DNA of 64,000 nucleotides, from positions 1 through 64,000 of the forward strand of contig MU129145.1 of the NCBI GenBank assembly GCA_014904985.1, written 5' to 3'. The notes under the pieces were generated by a model. It was given only the letters and a program-made list of their open reading frames with translations. It did not search any database and had not been told where the DNA came from. This stretch comes from Hydnum rufescens UP504 (lineage: Eukaryota; Basidiomycota; Agaricomycetes; Cantharellales; Hydnaceae). Of this stretch, positions 47,457 to 58,659 are shown in pieces. Made by a program: the position numbers and the translations under genes. Every line of letters starts with the position of its first letter. Position 1 is the first letter of the stretch.

Positions 47457-49563
47457 TTGACGCCCTCAGACGAATGCTGCCCCCGTCGTCCAGCCCTGCA
47501 ACCTGAGCCTCAAGTAATGGCTCTAGCCCAAAACAGAGAGAATAGGGCGGGTGCTTTCGGCCATGTCCTTGACTGCCTGTCAACTATGAATTCGACTCCG
47601 AGAGTCGCTCTCGTTGACCATCAGTCGTTCACACAGCACCTGCACGATGCCTATCAATTCATTGGCGAGCAGAGTTCTGGTTCTATCGTACAGAAGAATA
47701 ACAGTAATATACCGTTTGATGAACATCTGCCAGTCCTCCCCGCAACGATCCCGGAAGCGCCGCTGCCTGGTGTTGGTCTTGCATTCATCGTCACCAAAGC
47801 AGACCAGCAGGATCCAGGCAGCGGTGCGGACCAGTATACCTTCACCACAAACGTCAATCAGGCCGTACATCCCTCTGTCGACGACCTGAACAATAGTGTC
47901 CCCGATGGCAAGGTAATGTGACATCCCTTGAGATGCAGTATCTGCTTATCCGCAGCTCCCTGTAGTCCTCGTCGTTTCCCCGCCGTCCCAAAACTGGACC
48001 AAAGGATTTATCTCCTCCAGACCCACATGCTGCGGCATTCTTGGAACAACGCCTGGGCCCAGAGGTATGCCACTACGCATGGTCTCTGCATTCTCTCATT
48101 GACCTTCGGGAGGTTCGTCCGGCAGAAATGGGAACGCTTCTCAGCCAAGCTCTTCGAAAAGCGGATGACTGGGCCCAAGGCACCTCCCCCGCCTACCAGA
48201 TCAAAGAAAGTAGATCCCCGTGATAGTGGTCGCAATACAGCTTCAGCTGTCGAATTTCTCATAAAAGTCGAGATCGTCAAGGAAGTCCTTCGAAGCTATG
48301 TCCCGTAAGTCACTCTCCCTTGTGACATCAAAATCATCGAGTTCACACTGCATTTACTAGCCATCCATATAATCCTCTCAAATCTCTGACCCATCCATTT
48401 GATGCCGCACCTAATGGTGCTGTCACTCTCACACGCGCTACCGTCTTATTGTTGTGCGGCTGGAGTAACACCCAGTTTTCGTACTGGGCCCGCCGCTCTG
48501 AGGCCCTATCCGTTCTCGCCCCATATGATCAGCGTTTGCGTGCGATAGCTCTCGCTCTCGAACACCGTCTGCGTGGTGGGGAGCCTCCGTGTTACTCCCC
48601 GTCATCGTTGCAAGCAAGTACAATTCACCACAGAGATTCGGAATCTGCAAGTGGGAATGAGCCAGCGATCGAAGAATTCATAACTGGAAAGGGACTCGAT
48701 TCCATCATCGAGGAGGTCAAAAAACGCTCCGGCGTCAGCCAGTTTCTGCGAGGGAAGCACTCTAGTCTTGATCCGTTCGTCTTGCCTCCCTTCGACCCAC
48801 TTCCCGTGTTTCCCACCCCGTCATCTGAACATGCCCCCGCCGCGGTCTCTATGGCTATGGATGGTCCAAATGAGGACCTCCCGTCCCAGGAAGTATCCCC
48901 ATCCCAGCCAGCCGCACTCGAATTCATAGCATACATGGGTCCGTCCCATCCCTTGCTCGATACGGGTTCAAATACTCCATCTCCACCCTCAGATCCAAAC
49001 AGCTTTCCGTTCCAATGTATAGTGCCCCCTCATATGTCAATCACGACTTGGGGGGTTCAGGCTCCGTTGTCCCTTCTGTACCTTCTCATCCCATATCTAT
49101 AGCCTTCCAACCTTCCCGATTTCCAGAATTTTATGTTCCCCATACTCATCATCAGCCTCAACCCTCTTCCTTGCACTCACATCATCCCCAATTGCAACAT
49201 TCCTCGTCCGGGTCATACATCCCTCTATCCCTATCCACTGGGATTCCCTCTCACATCCTCGAAGCAGATGCCTCACACCACGCTCTGCCTCCCTACTTGC
49301 TTCAACAAATCAAAATCCTCTCACTCTGGCTGCTGCCGAAGACTCGCTGCTCGTCGGGCCGCCACACACGCATATGGCGATCCCCTCGAGTGTGCCCACC
49401 ACCACCACCACCACCCTTGGCTCAGCAGCCAAGAACAAAATTAGGGGATCGGAAGGGACCCGAGACAGTATTGTGGTTGGCACTATTGGAGGTGGCTCCA
49501 GGGTACTGTATCCAACGCGATCTAGCAACAAACGCCCCAAAATTCAACCCTGAGAGAGAATGA
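47457..49563 (+). CDS. Unidentified protein, possibly with a degenerate homeodomain
   Basis: Coding is supported by long ORFs and a consistent splice: intron 48305-48360 (56 nt, GTAAGT..TACTAG) joins the 47928 frame (SYV) to HPYNPLKSLTHPFD in the right phase. An upstream exon (about 47457-47912, NSTPRVALVDHQSFTQHLHD) ends at GTAATG. The connection through 47913-47990 is unclear because phases do not fit the obvious AG. The middle part has basic KKVDPRDSGR, then LTRATVLLLCGWSNTQFSYW and ARRSE, which resembles the third helix of a homeodomain (G-x-S-x-x-Q-F-x-x-W) but lacks the WFxN core. The tail is Pro/Ser-rich, with a frame change near 49015 continuing to 49563. Function unknown; a diverged mating-type-like HD protein is only a thought. 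Confidence 0.45.
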
Positions 49564-49891
49564 CAGAAGAACTGCCCTCCCCCACTGGACGACGGACGAT
49601 AAAGGTATTCTCCGCAGCAGCCTCTTTTTGTAGGATTTATGACAGTCGATGATCTTATAGCGCAACACGTATTCGTGCTGTGAGCTTGTATGCTTTCCCC
49701 CCCCCAAACCCCAGCCCCAAACGCACCCCGCTTCGATGGACTCTGTGGAGACACACTTCGCATATTATACCTGTACATATATAATCACAAAGTTGAAATT
49801 TATGCCTTGATCATGAGGCGTCCTGGATCTGAGGAGCACCAACGTTAGCTCTTGAGCGAGGTCACATTGTACACGGCTCAGCGAAAAACTC
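49564..49891. other. No gene seen
   Basis: Intergenic sequence between the previous gene and the Sen34-like pseudogene. Short ORFs only. Confidence 0.3.
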
Positions 49892-51071
49892 GTGGCGCTA
49901 GTGGGTTTTCACTGGGAAGACGAGCGGATATTGCCTCTTACGGATACTAATGTAATCGCGGGACGGGGGACCTCGTCCAAGAGCAAGATTCCAATTCACG
50001 TCTCCAACAAGAAAGCCCGTGTCTGGAGCCCAGAAGGTATGTATCTACCTGTTCAATCACCCACGAGTATCGCGTTAAAAAAACCACGACTGGGATCTTT
50101 TTTTATCTTCTTACACACATACAGATGCGTCGATACTGCGATCGAAATATCGAGTCACTAGGGCTCTGATAGGGACGCTCCCTTCTATATCCCAGCAGAA
50201 TGAATGTCTTCCTGGGGCTCCCCCTCCTCCTTATGCCAGAGCAAGTGGTCCTGCTCGTTGAAAACGGTTCGTCTTTCAACAAAAGTTACTCATCCCACAT
50301 GCATTATTTTATTGTATTGATACATTGAACTGTGGGCCGTAACCCTTCATCCCTCTCACAGGCGGGGGGAGGCCATGTGCGCTGCTCGTCAAAGTGCCCT
50401 TGCGGAGATGACGAAGAAGAAGGACGGGGGAGGTGCTCCAGGTTCGCTGCTTGTCCCGGATAATGAGGATGCGCCGCTTGGTCCTGCTGCGGGATCGTCC
50501 TCCTCTGCTAGTGCGGCCTCGATGATGCCTGCGCCGGATGATCGTGCGATTCCGGTCATCCTCGTCTCGTATTGCTACTGCTGCTGCTGCTCCGACCTCT
50601 ACTACAGTGCCTGCTCCTGTAGTACTCGATTCTATTCCCTCAACGTCGGATGGGCTCTCATGGTACAACCCCGCGGAATACGATACGCTCTCAGTCGCGC
50701 GTGCAGACGGGATATGGACATACCCTTCTACATACGAAGAACGTGCGCGATGTGCCGTCTTCCGTGCGCTGTTAGAGGAAGGCTATTGTATGGGCGGGAG
50801 TATCAGGTTTCGGTGGGGACCGGCTCGTCTATCTTGGTTCGTGGTTGGTTCCCTTAGTCTACAAGGGGCCTGGGAAGTGCTGTACAGGGGGACTCGCCTA
50901 CTGTCAAGTGGGACAAACCAAAACAAGACTGTTGCACTATGGGCGTTTCTGTCGTATATATATCATCTCTGTGTGGCAAGGGGTCCTTCCTTGTGGCGAG
51001 CCACCAGAGGCGCTGCTTTGGTGATGGCAAATGCCGGGCGCTTTAATTGGAGCGCCGGCCGCGGATCCTGA
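49892..51071 (+). pseudogene. tRNA-splicing endonuclease subunit Sen34-like, decayed
   Basis: In order: IPIHVSNKKARVWSPE (49990-50035), an intron (50037 to about 50125, GTATGT..CATACAG), RSKYRVTRALIGTLPS (about 50137), then FLGLPLLLMPEQVVLLVENG (about 50210), an intron, a low-complexity linker, and TYPSTYEERARCAVFRALLE with EGYCMGGSIRF and GGDRLVYLG (50730-50845). This is the N-domain plus start of the nuclease domain of Sen34, the subunit that cuts the 3' splice site of tRNA introns. Breaks: a tandem AATG duplication at 50199-50206, and an extra T at about 50809 that shifts IRF/GGD. The expected DPLRYHSH segment with the catalytic His is not found downstream. A core eukaryotic function, so an intact copy should exist elsewhere. 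Confidence 0.72.
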
Positions 51072-51269
51072 ACATGAAGATGGACGTGGACAAGGTGATT
51101 ACGGGGAAAACAGGGCTAACCAGCCACAAGAAAGAAGGCTGGGTGATTCCTGTGCGTCGTGGACACTGATACGCGTCGCCATGGGTTTGAGGCGCGATGG
51201 ATGTGCACGAGATCGGAAACAAATGTACCTCTCATCCGGAGTGCATCCTTAACTTTCGACAAGGATTAG
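51072..51269. other. Short gap, no gene
   Basis: Remnant sequence after the Sen34-like pseudogene; no motif seen. Confidence 0.3.
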
Positions 51270-52495
51270 ATGCCTGCGAGTAATCACCATGATGCGCTGG
51301 ATATCACGCGTCCAGACGTGTCAGAAGTACGTGTTTATGACCTTGAAAGATATCATGTCACCTCCCTAACCCTCACTCCTCAGGGAAACGGCGCTGTACG
51401 GGATGGACTAGCCTCTATGACAATTGCATTGGATCAGAAAGAGAACGATCTCAGAGCTCTCGCTGACGAACTCGCATCTCAATTGGACGCCCTCGTCCAA
51501 GAAGTCGTGGATGGGAAAGCCGAAGTTCAAGAGGAGCGTGCAAGGGCGGAGGAACTCCTAGATGTGAGTTCATATCCACCACCTATTACGTCGTGTATGA
51601 CTCTTAAAGCCATTTCGTTCATTCTAGGGCATTGCAGAACGCGAGACACAGATTAAAGACCTGCAGTTGCGCGTCAATGAGCTGGAATCAAATCAAGCCG
51701 AGCTACATGATGAGAAAGACGCCAAGATCGAGAGATTGAGTGCCCGGGTTTGGGAACTCGAACAAGAGTTGGAGTGCGCTACCGATCTACTCGAACGCGA
51801 GCTTGGGGAGGCGGGTGACCGTGCTCAACTGCATGAGGAATTGTCGGATGGTTTCCAGGACGTTAGTCCATTTTATGTTCCCACTGCCTACGCGCGCGTT
51901 CTAACCCGTCTCCAATTTGATAGGAACTCGCTCAAGCCATAGCCGAGCTCCACGCATTGCGAAATCGCTACAATGATGCCCAGGCTCAAGCGCGGGTGCA
52001 TTCTGCCCCTGAGTCGGAGCGTGAAAGACTCGAGAGGGACCTCACTCGCCGTGAGGATGAACTGGATCGTGCGCGAAACGACGTGAAGGACCGAGAGCGC
52101 GTCCGCCAAGAGTGGGAGATCCTGTTGGACATGTTGGTAAACGTGCTTTCATAGGAACACAGTACAGCACAGCTGGATTAATCATGTCACCCCCTAGCAC
52201 GATGAGAACCGAGATCTGTCCACTCAACTTGCGTCGCAGACCCAGGCTCGACTGAACCTCAGCGACGAATTTGATATACTTCACGGGGTATGTCAAGCTA
52301 CCCACACAGAAGTGCACCTTTGATTTTATCAATTTCCTTTTAGAGTGTCAAGCAGGCTGAGATTGATCTTGCCACTGCACGAGCCCGTGTCACCGATTTG
52401 GAACAGAAACTAAACAAAGATGAACGCTCCATTCTGGCCACGGAGAACCAGTACCGTGATCAACTCACTGACCGAAACACGTTGCTTCCTGGATG
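51270..52495 (+). CDS. Coiled-coil protein, probably truncated
   Basis: About 300 codons after splicing. Introns: likely 51327-51383 (57 nt, frame-preserving, CTAAC branch), 51564-51627 (64 nt), near 51861-51924, near 52134-52198, and near 52289-52343. The product is almost entirely heptad-like and Glu/Arg/Leu-rich (LADELASQLDALVQEV, RLSARVWELEQELE, RERLERDLTRREDELDRARN, KQAEIDLATARARVTDLEQK), a long alpha-helical rod. The stop is TGA at 52493 after NTLLPG. No motor, kinase or localisation domain is visible. The family cannot be named: tropomyosin/myosin-tail-like coiled coils occur in many cytoskeletal and tethering proteins. It may be the truncated copy of a longer gene, as neighbours on both sides are broken copies. 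Confidence 0.6.
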
Positions 52496-52788
52496 AACTC
52501 CATAATTCCTATTGGCCGGCCACCTCGTCTTCTTTCTACTATTCGTTTGCGATTAGGTTCCTCCAACTAATTACTCTTCTCTGAACCGAGCGATCCTGTC
52601 TACTTGTTGCAGTCTCTACATAGCAAATTATTTTATCTATAATCGATGATATCGGATTCGGAACACACTTATTTCCCGCTCCTGGGAAGCAGCTTCTTCA
52701 AGCCTCAAGCATCCAACGCAACGCGTGGTCCCCAAACATGAACTACTGTACTATTAAATTTAGGATTTTACTTGACCACGCCCTGCTA

Positions 52789-54830
52789 CTACGGTCCGAG
52801 GGTATGCGGCTTGTCCGTGTTGAGAATGAACCCCGGTTTTCTCTTCCCCAAATCGAGTACCATTTCAGCGAAATACGAGTAGGCCCAGGCGAACCACGGG
52901 TGAGTGTGCGAGGTCGTATCATGGATGTCGACGCTCTCGTGGATTCGCCCCAGGCCAGAGGTGCTGGACATGAGGGTGGACAGGTAGGTTTGGATTTTGG
53001 TATCCGGGTCGGTGCTGAACATCGCGGAGATGAGGGATATGGGCCAGGGTGATGTAGGTGACACGTGTGGGCCGCTAATGGTAGTAGAATCATTCCGCCC
53101 GTGCAACGAGGGTTTCAAGCGTTTTTTTACAAAAAATCTTAGGAAGAAAGGGCGATTGAAGGACCAACCCTATTCCGAAGAATTGTGGATCCTGGGAGTA
53201 GTACAGGTTTTTACGGGAGAGGGCTGGGCACGCGTCTTTTGGAAGAGCTCTGATCATCCTTGTCTGGACCATAGTTCCCCCAAGCCACATGATCTCAGTT
53301 AGGAGCTCAAGCTCGAAAAAGAGTCATGGGAAAACGAACCAACGAAGCACAAGTACGGGGGAGACAGCAAAGAAGGGACGTTGGCGTCATCCATCATATA
53401 CCGACTGCCTAATCCATTCATCTCGTATGCAAATGTACCTTCTTCTGTCAGCGCATATTTGTATATTGCACTCTGGACCCTCGAGCTCCAAGTAGTGGCG
53501 TTGTGGATAAACTCGTTCACTAGGGCGGCCAGAGTTGCATCAGAAGGATGGAGAGATTCGAGGACAGTCACAAGGTTCGCAAGTTCGACGGACATCATGG
53601 CATTTGTGGGCGTAAGGAAGGCTTTGGTGGAGTATACGAGAACCAAACGCGTCAACTTGTTAGGGGCCTCGAAATAGAACCTTTTTAAATCCTCGCCGTA
53701 CGTGCAGAGATCATCACTGGGGCGATGGTGTGTCTCAACCTGTACAGATCAACGAAGGACGGAGGAGTGTGCAACCGACGTCGTGAAGTTAAATCACACA
53801 CGAATCATGCCCGTATAACCCTTTGGCTCCCCGATCCCCTGGTTATTTATTGGTCCAGGAACAGAACCTGTGTTATTTTTCAGGGGGGAATTCAAATAGA
53901 TGTGATACAGAGAGTCAATGCCCTCACCGGGTTGCCCTGTCCAAGAATAATAGGTCACAATATTAAAGTCCGTATCGAAAGTCGCTTGAGACTGCTCATC
54001 GATTAAGCGGAATACCTGAGATGGCCCCCACCCCTACACATCGGCAGAGGTATGAAAGTATCCAGGTGATGACAATAGAGATGGTATTTGCGTCATCCAC
54101 AAACGAAGTGTATCCGGTGGCTTGGTGATAGGATCTCGACGGCTTTCTACAGAAGAGAAAAGTAAAGTGTTCTCCATGCGTGGGAGCTCTTGCAACGTAC
54201 AGGAATCCGCCTAAAGAATCAAGCTCGTATTGTACATATGTTGGGTCAGGATCTGTCCGACGAAAGGAGCAAACCACTAACTTTACACTCGAAGACCATC
54301 TGATTGTCGACTGGGGGATCACACCGACGAGATCCGCCCAGCCATTGTGAGTAGGTGCCAGATGACTCCCTGGGGGGGTGGTTGGAACGCGCCGCAATAA
54401 GGATATCGAGCAATGTAATGGGCCTCGTTATTGATCACGCCTCGTACAAGGGCTCAGGGCTCGGGGGCTTAGGGGCAGCGTGATAATGCGCGAATTGGTT
54501 GGCTGTATCACGAAACCATTGTGTGCTATTGGAGATCCGTCAAACCGTGATTGTGGTCCAGAATAGGCTCTATCCCCGGACGTGATGTCCTGAAAGTGGG
54601 AGCTTGCGGATAAGAAAGCTAAATAGATCCAGGAGCAACAAGACAAACTCGCTCCAGTAATAATGAATGCAACATTCTCGGTCTTTGTATATAATGAGTC
54701 CACTACAATAACGACAATCGACATGGCGTTACAGTACCTCGTTGAAATATCTTACAGTTGTGTCGAGAGTGTTTGGGAAAGTATTGTCGAAGAGTCGAAC
54801 AAGTTCAGGACCTTGCAGGATTAGCCTAAT
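52789..54830 (-). pseudogene. GH125 exo-alpha-1,6-mannosidase, frameshifted
   Basis: Minus-strand exons follow a fungal GH125 enzyme: LVRLFDNTFPNTLDTTVRYF (about 54770), KTENVAFIITG (about 54650), DIT and QWFRDTANQF (about 54505, joined by a 56-nt GT..AG intron), GVINNEAHYIARYPYCGAFQ (about 54400), APTHNGWADLV (about 54340), DNQMVFECK, YELDSLGGFL (about 54215), GEPKGYTGMI (about 53820), HHRPSDDLC (about 53715), NAMMSVELANL (about 53590), MDDANVPSLLS (about 53400), and PWFAWAYSYFAEMVLDL (about 52870). GH125 enzymes remove terminal alpha-1,6-mannose from N-glycans or mannans. Two one-base shifts sit at C runs of the coding strand (plus-strand G7 54372-54378 and G5 54313-54317); one more C at each restores the motifs. 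One intron appears to start GCGAGT (GC-AG). The extreme N-terminus and the GGPH region are unclear. Confidence 0.8.
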
Positions 54831-55589
54831 AAGACCTCCAAAAAAACCGAAGCATGTGATTTTCTGCGAGAACCGAGTTTTCATTAGCACAGCAATGGAG
54901 AACTTTTCAACACAATTATGGGAAAACTAATTGGCCAGGAAGGGCACAAGTTTGGTTTCAGCAGGACTGCAGCAAGATGAACTCTTCCCCTAACACAAGG
55001 AAAATTGAATTTGGAACTCAACCACAGTCATACAAGCAAACAAGAGAGCAACACTGAGGGGGAATCCAAAGAGAAGCCAGAAAATACAGGCAAAGTAAAG
55101 AAGACCTAGGGCGGGTGATGGAGGGAAGCTCAAAAAAGGAAAGCTGGACGGTCCACCCTATGACCATGAGTTAATATGATATGGAGAAGTACATAAAATA
55201 GGGGACAGGAAAATGGGGACCGCAAGGGGTGTACCCCCTTTGAGGTAATAAAATTTCCCTGATTAGCAAGGTTAGATAGGAAAAAACCTCGACTGGATAT
55301 CTAGAACCCAGATAGGATAAAACACGGGGTTCGACTGCAAGTCTATGCAGCCAAGGGCAAACCTTGACCTGGGGGTTTTTCAAGAAGAAATAGGGGAGCG
55401 AGTCGTGGACTTGCTCAACCCGAGGTGTCTCAGCTCTTTAGAAGGTGTCCATACTTGCATTCGACAAGGACTGATCAACCAGCATTGGATTATTGGAAGG
55501 TACGCACACCATTTCGTTTCGTCCGATATTCATCCACCCACCAGCTGCACTCTGCGGTACCATCCGTCGGCATGCCCTGTTTCCATCAC
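54831..55589. other. No gene identified
   Basis: The segment 54840-54890 (minus-strand sense AATCACATGCTTCGGTTTTT) also occurs, diverged, at about 56388-56432. Otherwise A-rich and with short ORFs only. Confidence 0.3.
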
Positions 55590-56370
55590 ATCAGGCAGTA
55601 GATACAAGGGCAGTGGTGCCCTCAGACCCCGGACATGCAAGTTGACCACAATATGACACGGTCTGCCGAGCATTCAGGTCAGGAGCACTGGGATTAGGCT
55701 CGTTCGGTGGCACTGGCACATAGGAACGCGGCACGGAAAACACCTTGTTGGGGTTGTCATCGGCATCCGCGACCCCCGGGGTATTCAGTGTAGAACTTGA
55801 CTGGTCGAGGGATTTGAAATCGCCGACGACGACGATACCAACATCATCATCGTTCGAGGTGAGGACACACGTGGGGAACAGTCCCTATAAGTGACATAAT
55901 GTTGTTAGTAACACCGCGAAAAGGGTGGCTTAAAGCCACCCACTGCGTAAGAGAAGACCGGGGGCTCAAATACATACTTCATCACCACACCCCAGCAGTA
56001 CTGAGGTGTGGTGTAGTGCGCATCGGACTTGTGGTTGTATTCATCGTTCTGATTCCGCGATCGTACGTCGTATATCGTAATATTTCATAGTGGGGGGTGC
56101 CTCAGGGTGTAGAGAGAGTCCCTAGAATGAAAAAGCTTGAAACAATCAGTGAAAATATTGAAGCCGTACGAAAGGGGCAGCCCAAAGCCGCCCCTCACAT
56201 ACTGGAAAAGAAAAACTAAGCTGAGTACCATCACTCCAGCACTGCTGGGAGGTGGTACAGGGTCTATTGAGCTACCTATATTTGTCCTTGGGGCCTGCGG
56301 CTGTACGGGACCATAACGCCCAGATTAAACTTGAGTTGGGCGTTCATAGGCGATGGCGATAGTCCCTAGA
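55590..56370 (-). CDS. Unidentified gene with tandemly duplicated exon/intron units
   Basis: Three minus-strand 3' splice sites of the form TAG/GGACT (plus-strand AGTCCCTA at 55880, 56117, 56361) are spaced 237 and 244 bp, marking repeated exon-intron units. The last exon (about 55590-55883) reads LFPTCVLTSNDDDVGIVVVG, DFKSLDQSSSTLNTPG, VFSVPRSYVPVPPNEP and QTVSYCGQLACPGSEG. Preceding units end in YTTPQYCWGVVMK and CTTSQQCWSDGT, related Cys-Trp motifs. Introns begin GTATGT/GTATGTGAG and one has a TACTAAC branch site. Function unknown; the Cys/Trp pattern suggests a small extracellular or binding protein. Frames of the middle exons are not continuous in my reading. Confidence 0.4.
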
Positions 56371-56431
56371 AGATGCGTCTCCGGAAATCACATGATTCGG
56401 TTTTTTGGGGCGCCTTATTGGGGGATTCCTG

Positions 56432-58010
56432 GACGAGGACGAGACCCGCCATGCTCGTCCCTCAGCACTCTTTGATGGGCCGCTGCCGTCTTCTCCGCCT
56501 TCGCACAAGCGAGCTAAATCGCGGACCTTTGAACGAGCGGTCACTCTTGGGGCGCAAGGCTTGGTCCTTAAATTCCGAGGACAGCAGCTGCAACCAGCCA
56601 CTATTACCTGCAATAGCAGACTACTCTGCCGCCTCTTCCGAAACGAAGTCTGCCTCGACGTCCAGCTCTGGCGGTCCTACTTCCTGCTCCTGCGGGTCGT
56701 TCAGTATCGGCCACAGGGCTATCCTCATCCCAGTCCCCAAACCGCTCACCTCTGCTCCACCTACACGTCGTGCATTCTCTGGTGTCATGAGTCGACCTTC
56801 CCCCATATCTGCTGGTCCGGATGACGATGACGATGACGAACGTTCAAGCGATTTCGAAGTCGATACGAACTCACCCGCACACACGGCTCAGGCTGCACGC
56901 CGAGAGAACATCGGCAGGCTGGGGAACTTCACGCGACCAAATTCACGCATAGATCCTAGTCCGTTATCATCCTCTGGACAAAACACATTCCCCGGTCTGC
57001 CAGGATTCGGCGACAGCGAAGCTAGATGGCAAGATATTACCTTGTCATAAAGTCCAGGAAGATGGTTTGATGTGCATCACTTCTGACACAGTTCGTATTT
57101 TTTTGCGCGATCTTGGCAGACAGTAGCTGATCCCTTATTCTTCGTTCACAGTTGCATGATTTGGTGGATGGCGTATATGATGCTCTGATCGAGAACTACA
57201 TGATTATCGATTGTCGATTCGAATACGAGCATAACGGGGGTCATATCCCCGGTTCTGTCAATCTGAATACCAACGATGCGATCGAAGAGCATCTCTTGAG
57301 TTCAGATAAGCCTATGGCCAGTCGGAGTGGTGATGACATGAGGAAGACCATCCTTATCTTCCATGAGTTCAGGGTGACGCGTACTCCTACTTTGTCTGTC
57401 CCTTTCCCTCCTTCGATAGATGTCCTTATTGATAGTATGGAACTGGCGTGCATTTTGTTAATCAATAGCAGCATCGTCCAAGTCGATATGATCATATCCC
57501 AAGATCCATTACCCAGAGGTTTACGTCCTGGAAGGCGGATATTCTCAGTACTACAGTTGTCACCCTGTGCGTCATTTCTTCCTGTTTTGTTGCCGAACTT
57601 CCTTGACGGTTTAATCGTAGGAACACTGCATCCCCAAACTGGTACGTCCGAATGGATGATCCTGCCTATCAACGGGCAGGGGCAACAGACCTGAACGACT
57701 TCCGTCGGTGGAACAGGGCGCGCTCCTTTACGTATGGGGAGCAGCGCACCGGTTCCTCCGTAACGTCGCAAGAAGCACCAACTGAAGGCATACGACCCGT
57801 GAGCACGGACACAGGTGCGAAGGGGAAAGTCGGCCTATCTTTTGCGGCGGCGAAGGCGGCATTTGGAAGACGTGGGGGAGAACGTGCCTCGAATGGCGTT
57901 TCTGGTGGATCATCCACGTTGCAAGAAGACGGTGATTCGAGCTGCGCTAACGAAACGGACGTCAGTGACAGTCCTTGTCCTCCTTGGAATCGTACAAGCC
58001 TGACCATCAT
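56432..58010 (+). pseudogene. Cdc25 (M-phase inducer phosphatase) pseudogene, catalytic Cys deleted
   Basis: N-terminal segment DEDETRHARPSALFDGPLPS and RTFERAVTLGAQGLVLK (56435-56575) matches the copy at 63764-64000. Then TRRAFSGVMSRPSP (about 56770), LPGFGDSE (about 57000), DGKILPCHKV (about 57030, another frame), an intron, and the rhodanese fold MIIDCRFEYEHNGGHIPGSV (57200-57260). The catalytic loop reads FH-EFRVTRTP: three bases are missing between His (57362) and Glu (57365), exactly the catalytic Cys of HC-x5-R. Then HYPEVYVLEGGYSQYY (about 57507), YVRMDDPAY (about 57643), and the tail with LQEDGDSS. Insertions after 56600 and near 57020 break the frame. Cdc25 activates Cdk1; this copy cannot. 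Confidence 0.88.
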
Positions 58011-58659
58011 GGGTGTCACGAGGTGTCACGAAACCGAGGGGAACGCAACGTGCGATGACCACTGCCCTCAGCAACACCAGACGTTGACGATCTGCTCGCG
58101 ATGTCTACCCTTCTTCACAATCTTATCGCTTCGCGAAGAGCCTAGCAATCACCGCTCTGAGATGCGGGGTCCCACCCTTCTCGGACGAGAGCAACAGGGG
58201 GCTGACATACCGCACTGCTTTCCTATGCCATGCATTCCTATTACCTTTTCTTACTCCTCACTTACCCTTTCCGGCCTCACTTCACGCTTCACGCCCGGTC
58301 TGCCCCTTGCCTTTCCAATTGACGATTGGCACATGCTCTCTAAGTCTGTAATGCGCATGCCCAAACTATTAAACGCCTCATCAGGACCACTCGCACCTGT
58401 TTTCTCGGCCACCCTTGGACATTCTTCTTACCTTGATTCGGATCGCTTAGTTTCTCTTGTTTTTGTAGATATTTGTCAAGTATTTGGATAGTTCCATTAG
58501 GAATAGCTATGATATCTAGATTCCTTTAGTGTGTGTGGCGTGCCATGGCAGTTCCTTAAGCTTCCAGATTTGAGAATTGTCCGAAAAGCAAGGATTGACA
58601 AGGGTGAATTGTATAAGTGTGTTATATCCCATATGCTGGACTTTATCCTTGTTTTTGGA
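58011..58659. other. No gene seen
   Basis: Cdc25 pseudogene 3' flank and approach to the palindrome; short ORFs only. Confidence 0.3.

Noticed and set aside
47913..47955. 43-nt intron joining the first exon of the 47457 gene
   Set aside because: The GT..AG ends look good but the phase leads into a stop; left unassigned.
55923..56193. Stand-alone structured ncRNA pair
   Set aside because: The hairpins lie within introns of a minus-strand gene with matching splice sites, so they are treated as intron features.
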